The position numbers and the translations under genes are program-made. The notes under the pieces are model-generated. The model was not told the DNA's origin and searched no databases. It saw only the letters and a list, made by a program, of their open reading frames with translations. Positions 34,899 through 42,432 of a DNA stretch of 64,000 nucleotides are shown here, one piece after another. Each line of letters opens with the position of its first letter. Positions within the stretch are counted from its first letter, which is position 1. Origin of the DNA: Nesterenkonia sandarakina (GTDB lineage: Bacteria > Actinomycetota > Actinomycetes > Actinomycetales > Micrococcaceae); contig NZ_JACCFQ010000001.1 of NCBI RefSeq assembly GCF_013410215.1, positions 682,001 to 746,000 on the forward strand. The letters are read 5' to 3'.

Positions 34899-35786
34899 CT
34901 ATGTGGTTTCCTGCTGAACTTCAATGAGTGTGGCCTCGGGTGGGCAGAACAGCCGCACCGGCGCGGTCCGGGAGGTTCCGATGCCTGCAGAGACATGGAG
35001 CGGGACGGACCGGGCAGGCTGCTCCGGATGGCCTGGCGGCTTGCGCGCCGGAACCTGCACCGAGCTCAGCCCCTTGGCCCGCGGACGCGGCAGGTCACAG
35101 TTGGTGACCAGGGCGCGGCCGCCAGGCAGGCAGACCTGTCCACCGTGGGTGTGCCCGGCGAGGATCAGCTCGGCCCCGCTGCCGGCCAGCGTGTTCAGCG
35201 CCGCGGAGACCGGGGCGTGGGCCACACCGATGCGCAGCAGACCGGTGCTCGAGTCCTGTTCCGGCGAGGCTGCCGCGTCCGTGGGCCAGCCCTGGAAATC
35301 GTCGCGACCGATGTGCGGATCATCCACCCCGGAGAAGGCCAGCGGCTGCCCGGCCACGCTGAGTGTTGCGGTCTGATTGTTGAGGTTCTTCCAGCCGCTG
35401 GATTCGAAGCTGCTGAACAGGCGCTGCCAGTCCAGATCCTCAGGGTGCGCATCCAGGCTGGAGGGGCCGCGGAAGTAGCGCAGCGGATTCTTCCAGGTGG
35501 GCGCGTAGTAGTCATTGGATCCCCCGACAAAGACCCCGGGCAGTTGACGCAGCGGCTCCAGCGCCTCGAGCACCTCGCCCACGGCGTTCGGGTGCGAGAG
35601 GTTGTCCCCGGTGTTCACGACCAGGTCTGGCTGCAGCTGCGCCAGGGACTGCAGCCAGGCGAACTTCTTCCGCTGACCCGGGACATAGTGGATGTCCGAG
35701 ATATGCAGAATCCGCAGTCCCGCACCGGCTCGCAGCGGCAGCGCGAGGCGGCGGGTCCGGAAGTCAGTGACCCCCAGGCCGACCAC
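34899..35786 (-). CDS. Metallophosphoesterase (YkuE/LpxH-like calcineurin fold)
   Basis: 295 residues with the metal motifs HISDIHYVPG, NTGDNL, GSNDYY (GNHD position; His replaced by Asp/Tyr) and LAGHTHGGQ. In actinobacteria this gene often follows the class A PBP gene, as here (20 bp gap), hinting at an envelope role. The GNH[DE] to GSND change removes a usual histidine, which may alter catalysis. The start is uncertain: the GTG at 35786 has no clear ribosome binding site. Confidence 0.85.
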   Translation of the reverse strand: MVGLGVTDFRTRRLALPLRAGAGLRILHISDIHYVPGQRKKFAWLQSLAQLQPDLVVNTGDNLSHPNAVGEVLEALEPLRQLPGVFVGGSNDYYAPTWKNPLRYFRGPSSLDAHPEDLDWQRLFSSFESSGWKNLNNQTATLSVAGQPLAFSGVDDPHIGRDDFQGWPTDAAASPEQDSSTGLLRIGVAHAPVSAALNTLAGSGAELILAGHTHGGQVCLPGGRALVTNCDLPRPRAKGLSSVQVPARKPPGHPEQPARSVPLHVSAGIGTSRTAPVRLFCPPEATLIEVQQETT

Positions 35787-35806
35787 CTTCAGAGACGCGA
35801 CGGCGC

Positions 35807-38125
35807 TCAGTTGTCGTCCCCGCCGTTGTTGCCGCCGTTGTTGTTGTTGCCGCCACCTCCGTTGTTGGAGTTGCCGCCGTTGTTGTTCCCGCCGCCTCCG
35901 TTGTTGTTGGAGTTGTTCCCGCCTCCGTTGTTGGAGTCGTTCTCGGAATCCTCATCGGACTCGTTCTCGCTGGAGTCTCCCCCTCGCGAGACGGTGCCGC
36001 CGTCGCGGTAGCGTGCGCGGTCGCGACGATCATCGAAGGGCGAATCATCGGCCTCGCGGAAGTCGGAGGTGTCATAGTCGCCGCCGACCTGCTCCATGTA
36101 TGCCAGCCACATGGGGGCGGCCAGGGTGGATCCGAAGAGCTCCTCGTAGCGCTCGCCGTTGATCACCCGGTCCCGGTAGCCAGTGCTGCCCTCGGGGTTC
36201 CCGACCCAGCTCGCGGTCGAGACTCCGGAGGAGAAGCCGACGAACCAGGTCTGGGCGTAGTCCTCGGAGGTGCCGGTCTTGCCCGCCATCGGGAACGGCG
36301 GGTTCCCGGCGGCGATCGTTCCTTCGGCGATGTTGATAGTGATGTCATTGACCTGCGCGACGACGTCCTCATCGATGACCTGCTCGCAGTTCGCCTCGGG
36401 GACGTCGTAATCATTGCCACGAGCGTCGGTGACCTCAAGGATGGCGCGCGGTTCGCAGAAGTTTCCGTCGTCGGCGAAAGCCGCGTAGGCCGCGGCCTGA
36501 GTCAGCGGCGCGATCTCATCGGTCCCCAACACGAAGGACGGGTTCTGAGGCGACAGGCCCAGGCTGGTGTCCGAGGCGCGGTGGATGCCCAGGCGGTCGG
36601 TGAGATCCGTGATGGCGCAGAGGTCCATATCCGCGGCCGTGGCGATGGTCGCGGTGTTCACCGAGAAGTAGACGCCGTAGTCGATGGTCATGCGACGATT
36701 GGAGTCCTCTTCGACGTTCTCCACGTTCCACTCACCGTCGGTCCTGGCGAAGCCGCCGTCGAGGCAGCTCGCCTCCCAGCGTTCGGTGTCGGCCCACTCA
36801 TCCCCGGAGGCGTCCACCACGTCATCGGTGGCACCGCCTTCTTCAATGTGAGCGGCGACGACGAAGGGCTTCAGCGAGGAACCGGGCTGGAAGCCGATGC
36901 CGCCGCCGTCCTCCTGATCGACGTTGTAGTTCAGCGTGGTGTTGCCGTCGCCCTGCTCCGGCGTGTACACCCGGTTCTGGGCCATGGCGATAATGTTGCC
37001 GGTACCGGGCTCGACCGAGGAGATGGCGGCACCTGCACCGGAACCGTCCGTCGCCGGAACGGTCTCGTCAACCTGGTCCTGCGCGACGGTCTGAGCGTCC
37101 GGGTCCAGGGTGGTGGTGATCCGGAGACCGCCACGGTCGAGCAACTCCTCGCGGGCCGCCTCGTCGGGACCGAAGGTGTCGCTGGCCAGGATCTCGCGGC
37201 GCACATAGTCACAGAAGTATGGCGCCATGGAAGCCGAGACACAGCCGACCTCTTCGCGGTTGATCTCCAGGCCCAGGTCTGAGGCGATCGCCTCGTCGTA
37301 CTCCTCCTGGGAGATGGCGCCTTCGTCGAGCATCGCGCCGAGCACCACGTCGCGGCGCCCCTGGGATGCCTCCGGGTTGACCTCGGGGTTGTAGCCGTTG
37401 GGCGACTGGACCATGCCGGCCAGCACTGCGGACTGCGCCGCGTTCAGCTCCGAGGCCGGGATCCCCCAGTAGTACTGCGCAGCGGCCTCCACACCGTAGG
37501 TGCGGCCACCGAGGAGCACGATGTTCAGGTAGCCCTCAAGGATCTCGTCCTTGGTCATCTCCTGCTCCACGGCCACGGCGAGCTTCATCTCACGCAGCTT
37601 GTCCGCGTAGGTCTTCTGTCCGGTGCCGGAGATGGTCAGCCGGCCCTCACCGGTGAGCACCACCGCGTTGATCAGCATGTTGTTCACATACTGCTGGGTC
37701 AGGGTCGACGCGCCCTGCTGGGTATCTGAGGTGGCGTTGTGCACCAGCGCGCGGGAGAGGCCGCGGGCATCGACGCCCCCATGCTGGTAGAAGCGCTCGT
37801 CCTCGATCGCGATGATGGCGTCGATCATCTCCTGTGAGATGTCCTCCAGGGCGACCGGCTGCCGGTTCTCCGCGTAGAAGGTGGCCAGCTCGGTGCCATC
37901 GGAGGCGTAGATGTAGGAGGGCACGCTCAGCGGCTCCTCCGCCAGCTCGGCGGGGATGTCCTCCAGGATGTCCGTGCCGGCTGCCGCGGCGGCACCGCCG
38001 GAGGCCGCCAGCGGGAAGATCAGCCCTGCTGCCAGCAGGCCGCAGAGAGCACTCACGCCCAAGAAGGACATGATCTTGCCGACCGTGGTGGCAGTATCAA
38101 ACAGGGGAGATTTACGAGACGCCAT
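35807..38125 (-). CDS. Class A penicillin-binding protein (transglycosylase/transpeptidase)
   Basis: A 772-residue bifunctional peptidoglycan synthase. A cytoplasmic tail and one transmembrane helix (about 20-45) precede the GT51 domain, with IEDERFYQHGG carrying the catalytic Glu near 108-110 and the TLTQQYVNN motif. The transpeptidase motifs are SSLK (nucleophile Ser), SVN and KTGTSEDY. The last ~55 residues are an Asn/Gly repeat after an acidic Ser/Glu stretch: low complexity and likely extended in the wall. The ATG at 38125 is 7 nt after TAAGAT (minus strand, 38133-38138), so it is leaderless. Confidence 0.95.
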   Translation of the reverse strand: MASRKSPLFDTATTVGKIMSFLGVSALCGLLAAGLIFPLAASGGAAAAAGTDILEDIPAELAEEPLSVPSYIYASDGTELATFYAENRQPVALEDISQEMIDAIIAIEDERFYQHGGVDARGLSRALVHNATSDTQQGASTLTQQYVNNMLINAVVLTGEGRLTISGTGQKTYADKLREMKLAVAVEQEMTKDEILEGYLNIVLLGGRTYGVEAAAQYYWGIPASELNAAQSAVLAGMVQSPNGYNPEVNPEASQGRRDVVLGAMLDEGAISQEEYDEAIASDLGLEINREEVGCVSASMAPYFCDYVRREILASDTFGPDEAAREELLDRGGLRITTTLDPDAQTVAQDQVDETVPATDGSGAGAAISSVEPGTGNIIAMAQNRVYTPEQGDGNTTLNYNVDQEDGGGIGFQPGSSLKPFVVAAHIEEGGATDDVVDASGDEWADTERWEASCLDGGFARTDGEWNVENVEEDSNRRMTIDYGVYFSVNTATIATAADMDLCAITDLTDRLGIHRASDTSLGLSPQNPSFVLGTDEIAPLTQAAAYAAFADDGNFCEPRAILEVTDARGNDYDVPEANCEQVIDEDVVAQVNDITINIAEGTIAAGNPPFPMAGKTGTSEDYAQTWFVGFSSGVSTASWVGNPEGSTGYRDRVINGERYEELFGSTLAAPMWLAYMEQVGGDYDTSDFREADDSPFDDRRDRARYRDGGTVSRGGDSSENESDEDSENDSNNGGGNNSNNNGGGGNNNGGNSNNGGGGNNNNGGNNGGDDN

Positions 38126-38132
38126 GGGCTGT

Positions 38133-38138
38133 ATCTTA
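38133..38138 (-). promoter_or_regulatory. -10 box of leaderless PBP gene
   Basis: TAAGAT on the minus strand, 7 nt before the ATG at 38125. Confidence 0.5.
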
Positions 38139-38217
38139 CCGGCAAGGTCCAAGCGGCCGTGTGAGGTGACATCGAGGTGATCGGGGCGGTCCCTTCAGGC
38201 TGACGGCGAGCGTCCGT

Positions 38218-38223
38218 TAGTCT
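38218..38223 (+). promoter_or_regulatory. -10 box of leaderless DUF4177 gene
   Basis: TAGTCT, six bases before the ATG at 38230. Confidence 0.5.
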
Positions 38224-38229
38224 GAGGAT

Positions 38230-38397
38230 ATGAGTGCATCGCAGACCCAATGGGAATACGCCACGATTCCGCTGATCATCCACAACACCAAGGGCATCCT
38301 TGACCAGTGGGGCGAGGACGGCTGGGAGCTGGTGACCGTCCTGCCCGGACCAGAGGGCAACGCCCCGGTCGCCTATCTCAAGCGCCCCCGGAACTGA
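38230..38397 (+). CDS. DUF4177 small protein
   Basis: A 55-residue protein with the family pattern: WEYATIPL strand, LDQWGEDGWELVTVLP, then AYLKRP. The function is unknown. It opens the operon with RidA and the ATP-grasp ligase (10 bp to the next start) and is divergent from the PBP gene. Confidence 0.88.
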   Translation: MSASQTQWEYATIPLIIHNTKGILDQWGEDGWELVTVLPGPEGNAPVAYLKRPRN

Positions 38398-38407
38398 GCA
38401 GGTCGGC

Positions 38408-38881
38408 GTGGCTGAGCAGGTCTCTGCAGTCGAATCCCGCCTGGCCGAGCTTGGCCTGAGCGTCCCCGAGGTGGTTCCCCCGGTCGCCTCCTACCAGCCG
38501 GCGGTCATCGCCGACGGCGTGGTCTACGTCTCCGGGCAGCTGCCCTTCGTCGACGGCGCCCTGCCGATGACCGGCAAGGTCGGCGCAGAGGTCACCGAGG
38601 AGCAAGCTCATGAGCTCGCGCGCCAGTGTGCGCTGAACTGCATCGGCGCGCTGAAGTCGGCACTGGGCGATCTGGATCGCGTCACCCGGATCGCCAAGGT
38701 CGGCGGCTTCGTCGCCTCAGCACCAAGCTTCACCGGTCAGCCCAAGGTGCTCAACGGCGCCTCGGAGCTGCTCGGCGCGGCCTTCGGCGACGCTGGGCAG
38801 CACGCCCGCAGCGCCGTCGGCGTGACGGTGCTGCCGCTGGACACCCCCGTGGAAGTCGACCTCATCGCCCATGTCCGCTGA
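38408..38881 (+). CDS. RidA/YjgF-family protein, YjgH-like
   Basis: 157 residues of the YjgF fold. Relative to canonical RidA (about 128 residues) it has an N-terminal extension. The key substrate-binding Arg near the C-terminus (R in CARVEV-type motifs) is not obvious; instead the protein has SAVGVTVLPLDTPVEVDL. It may therefore not deaminate 2-aminoacrylate. It overlaps the ATP-grasp gene by 11 nt. The GTG start has only a weak AGG upstream. Confidence 0.88.
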   Translation: MAEQVSAVESRLAELGLSVPEVVPPVASYQPAVIADGVVYVSGQLPFVDGALPMTGKVGAEVTEEQAHELARQCALNCIGALKSALGDLDRVTRIAKVGGFVASAPSFTGQPKVLNGASELLGAAFGDAGQHARSAVGVTVLPLDTPVEVDLIAHVR

Positions 38882-40202
38882 GCCCGCCGTGGTCCTGACT
38901 CAGGACAGTCGGTGGCAGAAGCAGGAGCGCGCCTGGGCCGCCGTCGGCTTCGCCCCGGTGATCATCGGCGGTGACGCCGGAGCCTACGGGGCCGCCCGGG
39001 CGTTCCATGAGGCCTACGGCATCACCTCGCTGGTGCTCTCGAAGCACCAGATGTGGATGATCAAGCATTCCAAGATCATCACGCATCTCGAGATCGAGAA
39101 CGGCACGGTGATGGAGCATGTGCGCACCGGGCTGAACCTGGCACCGATCCGCCGACTGCGCGATCAGGGCATCCCGATCCTGCTCCTGGGGGCGATCGAC
39201 TCCACCGTGCAGGCCATCATCGAGCTGCGCGAGGCCCACCCGGAGGACCTGGGCGAGGACGTCGTCGTCCCCTATGTGGACCGGGCCCGGTTCGACGCCG
39301 CGACCGTGAAGGACAACTTCACCGCGCTGGCCGAGAAGCTCGGCGTGGACCACCCCGTCACCCGGGTGGTGGACTTCAGTGCGGACCTGGACACCCAGCT
39401 GCCGCTGGATCTCAGCTTCCCGGTCTGGGCGAAGCCGGCCGATGTCACGGCCTGGTACTGGACCGAGTTCGAGGGCAAGCACAAGGTGCACCGGGTCGAG
39501 ACCCCCGATGACCTGGCTGAGCTCTTCGGCAAGGTCTACGCGGCCGGCTACCGGGCCAGCTTCGTCGTCCAGGAGGAGGTCCCCGGTGATGATCAGAACA
39601 TGCGGGTCCTGACCTGCTATGCCGATCAGAACTCGCGGATCCGCTTCGCCTCCTGGGGCGAGACCGTGGTGGAGGATCACTCTCCCGCCGCGCTGGGGAA
39701 CCCCTCGGTGATCCTCACCACGAAGAACTCCGAAGCGGTGGACCAGGCGCAGAAGCTGCTCACCGCGTTGGACTGGGTGGGCTATGCGAACTTCGACCTG
39801 AAATACGATCCCCGCGATTCCAAGACCAAGTTCTTCGAGCTGAACCCTCGGCTGGGCCGCTCCAGCTACTACATCACCGGGGCAGGGAACAACCCTGTGG
39901 AGTACTACGTGCGGGACTTCATCCGCGGCGAGCTCTCCGCCGACGGCGGGACCTCCCGGGTGGAGGACCAGGCCGAGACGGTCTACACCGTGCTGCCGGG
40001 TTGGCTGGCGGCTCGCTACGTCTCGGACCCGGACCGACGACGCCGGATCCGGCGCGTGCTGCGCTCCGGTGGCACGCGGAACCCGTTCTTCTATGCCGCT
40101 GACCGCAGTCCGCGACGGATCGGGCTGCTGCTCGCCGCCCAGGCCTCATTGGTGCGCAAGTTCCTGCGGTTCTACCCGCCCTCGCGCGTCACCGGGGAGT
40201 AG
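38871..40202 (+). CDS. ATP-grasp carboxylate-amine ligase, D-aspartate-ligase-like
   Basis: A 443-residue ATP-grasp enzyme. The N-terminus APVIIGGDAGAYGAARAF and the ATP/Mg region FFELNPRLGRSSYY resemble the enterococcal D-aspartate ligase (Asl) family. That family attaches D-Asp to the lysine side chain of the peptidoglycan precursor. Micrococcaceae, including Nesterenkonia, have A4-alpha peptidoglycan cross-linked through dicarboxylic amino acids, so this is a candidate bridge-forming ligase. The class A PBP lies 0.7 kb away, divergent. D-Asp or L-Glu specificity cannot be told by eye. Confidence 0.82.
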   Translation: MSAEPAVVLTQDSRWQKQERAWAAVGFAPVIIGGDAGAYGAARAFHEAYGITSLVLSKHQMWMIKHSKIITHLEIENGTVMEHVRTGLNLAPIRRLRDQGIPILLLGAIDSTVQAIIELREAHPEDLGEDVVVPYVDRARFDAATVKDNFTALAEKLGVDHPVTRVVDFSADLDTQLPLDLSFPVWAKPADVTAWYWTEFEGKHKVHRVETPDDLAELFGKVYAAGYRASFVVQEEVPGDDQNMRVLTCYADQNSRIRFASWGETVVEDHSPAALGNPSVILTTKNSEAVDQAQKLLTALDWVGYANFDLKYDPRDSKTKFFELNPRLGRSSYYITGAGNNPVEYYVRDFIRGELSADGGTSRVEDQAETVYTVLPGWLAARYVSDPDRRRRIRRVLRSGGTRNPFFYAADRSPRRIGLLLAAQASLVRKFLRFYPPSRVTGE

Positions 40203-40220
40203 CGCCCCGCACAGACACCA

Positions 40221-40267
40221 GACATAGAAGGAGCGCCCGGCAACATGCCGGGCGCTCCTTCTATGTC
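40221..40267. terminator. Bidirectional terminator, 22-bp perfect stem
   Basis: GACATAGAAGG... (40221-40242) pairs fully with 40246-40267 around a 3-nt loop. A GC core is flanked by A/T-rich base arms. It lies between the convergent ATP-grasp and crp genes. Confidence 0.85.
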
Positions 40268-40318
40268 GTGGGAACGATCTCTCGGGAGTCAGCGCTGGTC
40301 GCTGCCAGCCGGGTCAGC

Positions 40319-40996
40319 TCAGCGGGAGCGCTGGCGGATCCGCTGGATGTCCAGGATCACCACGGCTCGCGCCTCCAGACGCAGCCAGCCGCGCTGGACG
40401 AACTCGGCCAGCGCCTTGTTCACGGTCTCGCGGGAGGCGCCGACCAGCTGGGCCAGCTCCTCCTGGGTGAGCTCGTGGGCCACCAGCACGCCGTCGGGCG
40501 CCGGGCGGCCGAAGCGGTCAGCCAGGTCCAGCAGCGCCTTGGCCACGCGGCCTGGGACGTCGGAGAAGACCAGGTCCGCGAGGGACTCGTTGGTCCGGGT
40601 CAGGCGCTTGGCCAGGGCCTGCAGCAGCTGGACCGAGACCTCGGGGTTGGTGGTGATGACGTTGCGCAGGCTCTCGTGACGCAGGCCTGCCAGTCGCGTC
40701 TCGGACACGGCGGTGGCCGTGGCGGTGCGAGGGGCCGGGTTGAACAGGGCCATCTCGCCGAAGATCTCGCCCGGGCCGAGCACGGCCAGCAGGTTCTCGC
40801 GACCATCGGGGGTGGTGCGTCCCAGCTTGATCTTCCCAGAGATGATGAAGTACAGCTGATCACCCTGGTCACCCTCGTGGAAGACAGAGGAGCCACGGGA
40901 GAGGTCAACCTCATTGAGCTCTTTGATGAGGGCGCTGAAGACGTCGTCGTCGAGCGTGGCGAACAGCGGTGCGCGGCGCAGTACTTCAAGGTCCAT
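40319..40996 (-). CDS. crp: Crp/Fnr-family regulator, GlxR/Crp type
   Basis: 225 residues. There is a cyclic-nucleotide-binding domain at about 10-120 with the phosphate cassette FGEMALFNPAPRTATATA (Arg and Thr positions present). The winged helix-turn-helix has recognition helix SRETVNKALAEF at about 190-200. The cassette matches cAMP-binding GlxR/Crp of actinobacteria rather than Fnr, since there is no N-terminal Cys cluster. Expected to be a global regulator of carbon metabolism; a matching operator-like site lies upstream of acs in this window. Confidence 0.95.
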   Translation of the reverse strand: MDLEVLRRAPLFATLDDDVFSALIKELNEVDLSRGSSVFHEGDQGDQLYFIISGKIKLGRTTPDGRENLLAVLGPGEIFGEMALFNPAPRTATATAVSETRLAGLRHESLRNVITTNPEVSVQLLQALAKRLTRTNESLADLVFSDVPGRVAKALLDLADRFGRPAPDGVLVAHELTQEELAQLVGASRETVNKALAEFVQRGWLRLEARAVVILDIQRIRQRSR

Positions 40997-41220
40997 GGGC
41001 GATCCGTTCTTCCTGGATGTGTGAGATGACAGACTCTCGGTGCTTAGAAGTTACCAGTTCGCCTCGACGTGCGGAAACGTTCGGCAGGCGGCCAAGGATT
41101 CTATGTCATTCTTGAAGCAGCGATTCTGCGGCCCCCGCGCGCCGGGGTTGCGCCCCTGCAGCTGCCCGAGAAGGCGCCCCGCTGCACAGACCACCCTGGA
41201 CCATAAGGAGCCCGCCACTG

Positions 41221-42396
41221 ATGGGAATCACCCTGCTCGACGTGATCTTGGTGGCGGTGCTTCTGGGCTTCCTGATCGCGGGATTGCGCCGAGGCGTCTG
41301 GGCCACCCTGGGCGGGGTCTTCGGGTTCCTGGTGGGGGCCACCGCGGCGTTCTTCGCCATCCCGCTGGTCGCCTCCTGGGTCGCGGACCCGCTCTGGCGG
41401 GTGATCGCGGTGATCGCTGCGGCAGTGGCGCTGGTGGCCGCCGGTCATGGACTGGGATCCGCCGCCGGCGCCGAGATCCAGCGGATGTTCCGCTCCCGCG
41501 CCGTGCGTGGCATCAGCGCGCTGATCGGTGGTGTGCTCAACGTGGTGGTCGCCTGCTTCGTGATCGCGCTGCTCTCCTTCTCGATCTCCGCAATGGGGTT
41601 CCCGGCGGTGAACCAGGCGATGAAGCAGTCCACCGTGCTGGAGACCATCGACTCGGCGGTGCCGGAGCAGGCGGAGTCCTGGTTCGCGCAGGTCCGCTCG
41701 GCGGTCCTGGAGTCTGACATCCCGGAGATCGCCCAGCTGGTGCCGGAGCCGGCAGAGCCGCCGGAGAGCCAGGACCTCAACGACGCCGGGCTCGCCTCGG
41801 CAGCCTCCGTGGGCCGGATCACCGGGGTGGCCGAGCAGTGCGGGCAGTCTCAGTCAGGCTCGGGCTTCGCCGTGTCCCCTACCCGGGTGGTGACCAACGC
41901 CCACGTGATCGCCGGAGTGGGCGAACCTGCGGTGGAGATGCCCGACGGCGAGGTGCTCACCGGCCGCGCCGTGCACTTTGACCCCGCCTCCGACCTGGCG
42001 CTGATCGCGGTGGACGGCCTCGGCGTGGAGCCGCTGCAGGTCAGCGACGGGATCGACGTCGGGGACTCGGGCTACGTGATGGGCTACCCGGCCGGCGGGC
42101 CGTTCTCCGCAGGCAGCGCCACGGTGCAGGCTCGCGACGTCTCCCAGGTCAACAACATCTACGGCAGCTCCCCGGGCTCGCTGGAGATCTTCCAGCTCAG
42201 CGCGGATGTGCGGCAGGGCAACTCTGGCGGTCCGCTGATCGATACGTCCGGGGACGTGGCCGGTGTGGTGTTCGCCCGCGCGGTGGAGGGCAGCAACGTC
42301 GGCTTCGCGATCACCGCGGACCAGGCCGGGAGCGTGCTGACCGACCCCGACCGCTACACCGAGACCGTCTCCACCGGTCAGTGCACCGACCGCTGA
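41221..42396 (+). CDS. MarP-like membrane serine protease (CvpA-trypsin)
   Basis: 391 residues: four N-terminal helices of the CvpA type (about 1-125), then a chymotrypsin-fold periplasmic domain with His228 (TNAHV), Asp258 (SDLAL) and Ser335 (GNSGGP). Cys207 and Cys388 match the redox-sensitive disulfide of mycobacterial MarP, needed for acid and oxidative-stress tolerance. AAGGAG lies 10 nt before the ATG. The 224-bp upstream gap to crp holds no gene I can support. Confidence 0.92.
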   Translation: MGITLLDVILVAVLLGFLIAGLRRGVWATLGGVFGFLVGATAAFFAIPLVASWVADPLWRVIAVIAAAVALVAAGHGLGSAAGAEIQRMFRSRAVRGISALIGGVLNVVVACFVIALLSFSISAMGFPAVNQAMKQSTVLETIDSAVPEQAESWFAQVRSAVLESDIPEIAQLVPEPAEPPESQDLNDAGLASAASVGRITGVAEQCGQSQSGSGFAVSPTRVVTNAHVIAGVGEPAVEMPDGEVLTGRAVHFDPASDLALIAVDGLGVEPLQVSDGIDVGDSGYVMGYPAGGPFSAGSATVQARDVSQVNNIYGSSPGSLEIFQLSADVRQGNSGGPLIDTSGDVAGVVFARAVEGSNVGFAITADQAGSVLTDPDRYTETVSTGQCTDR

Positions 42397-42432
42397 CCCG
42401 CCCCCAAGCTCTAGATGGGCCGGTGGCCGCGG

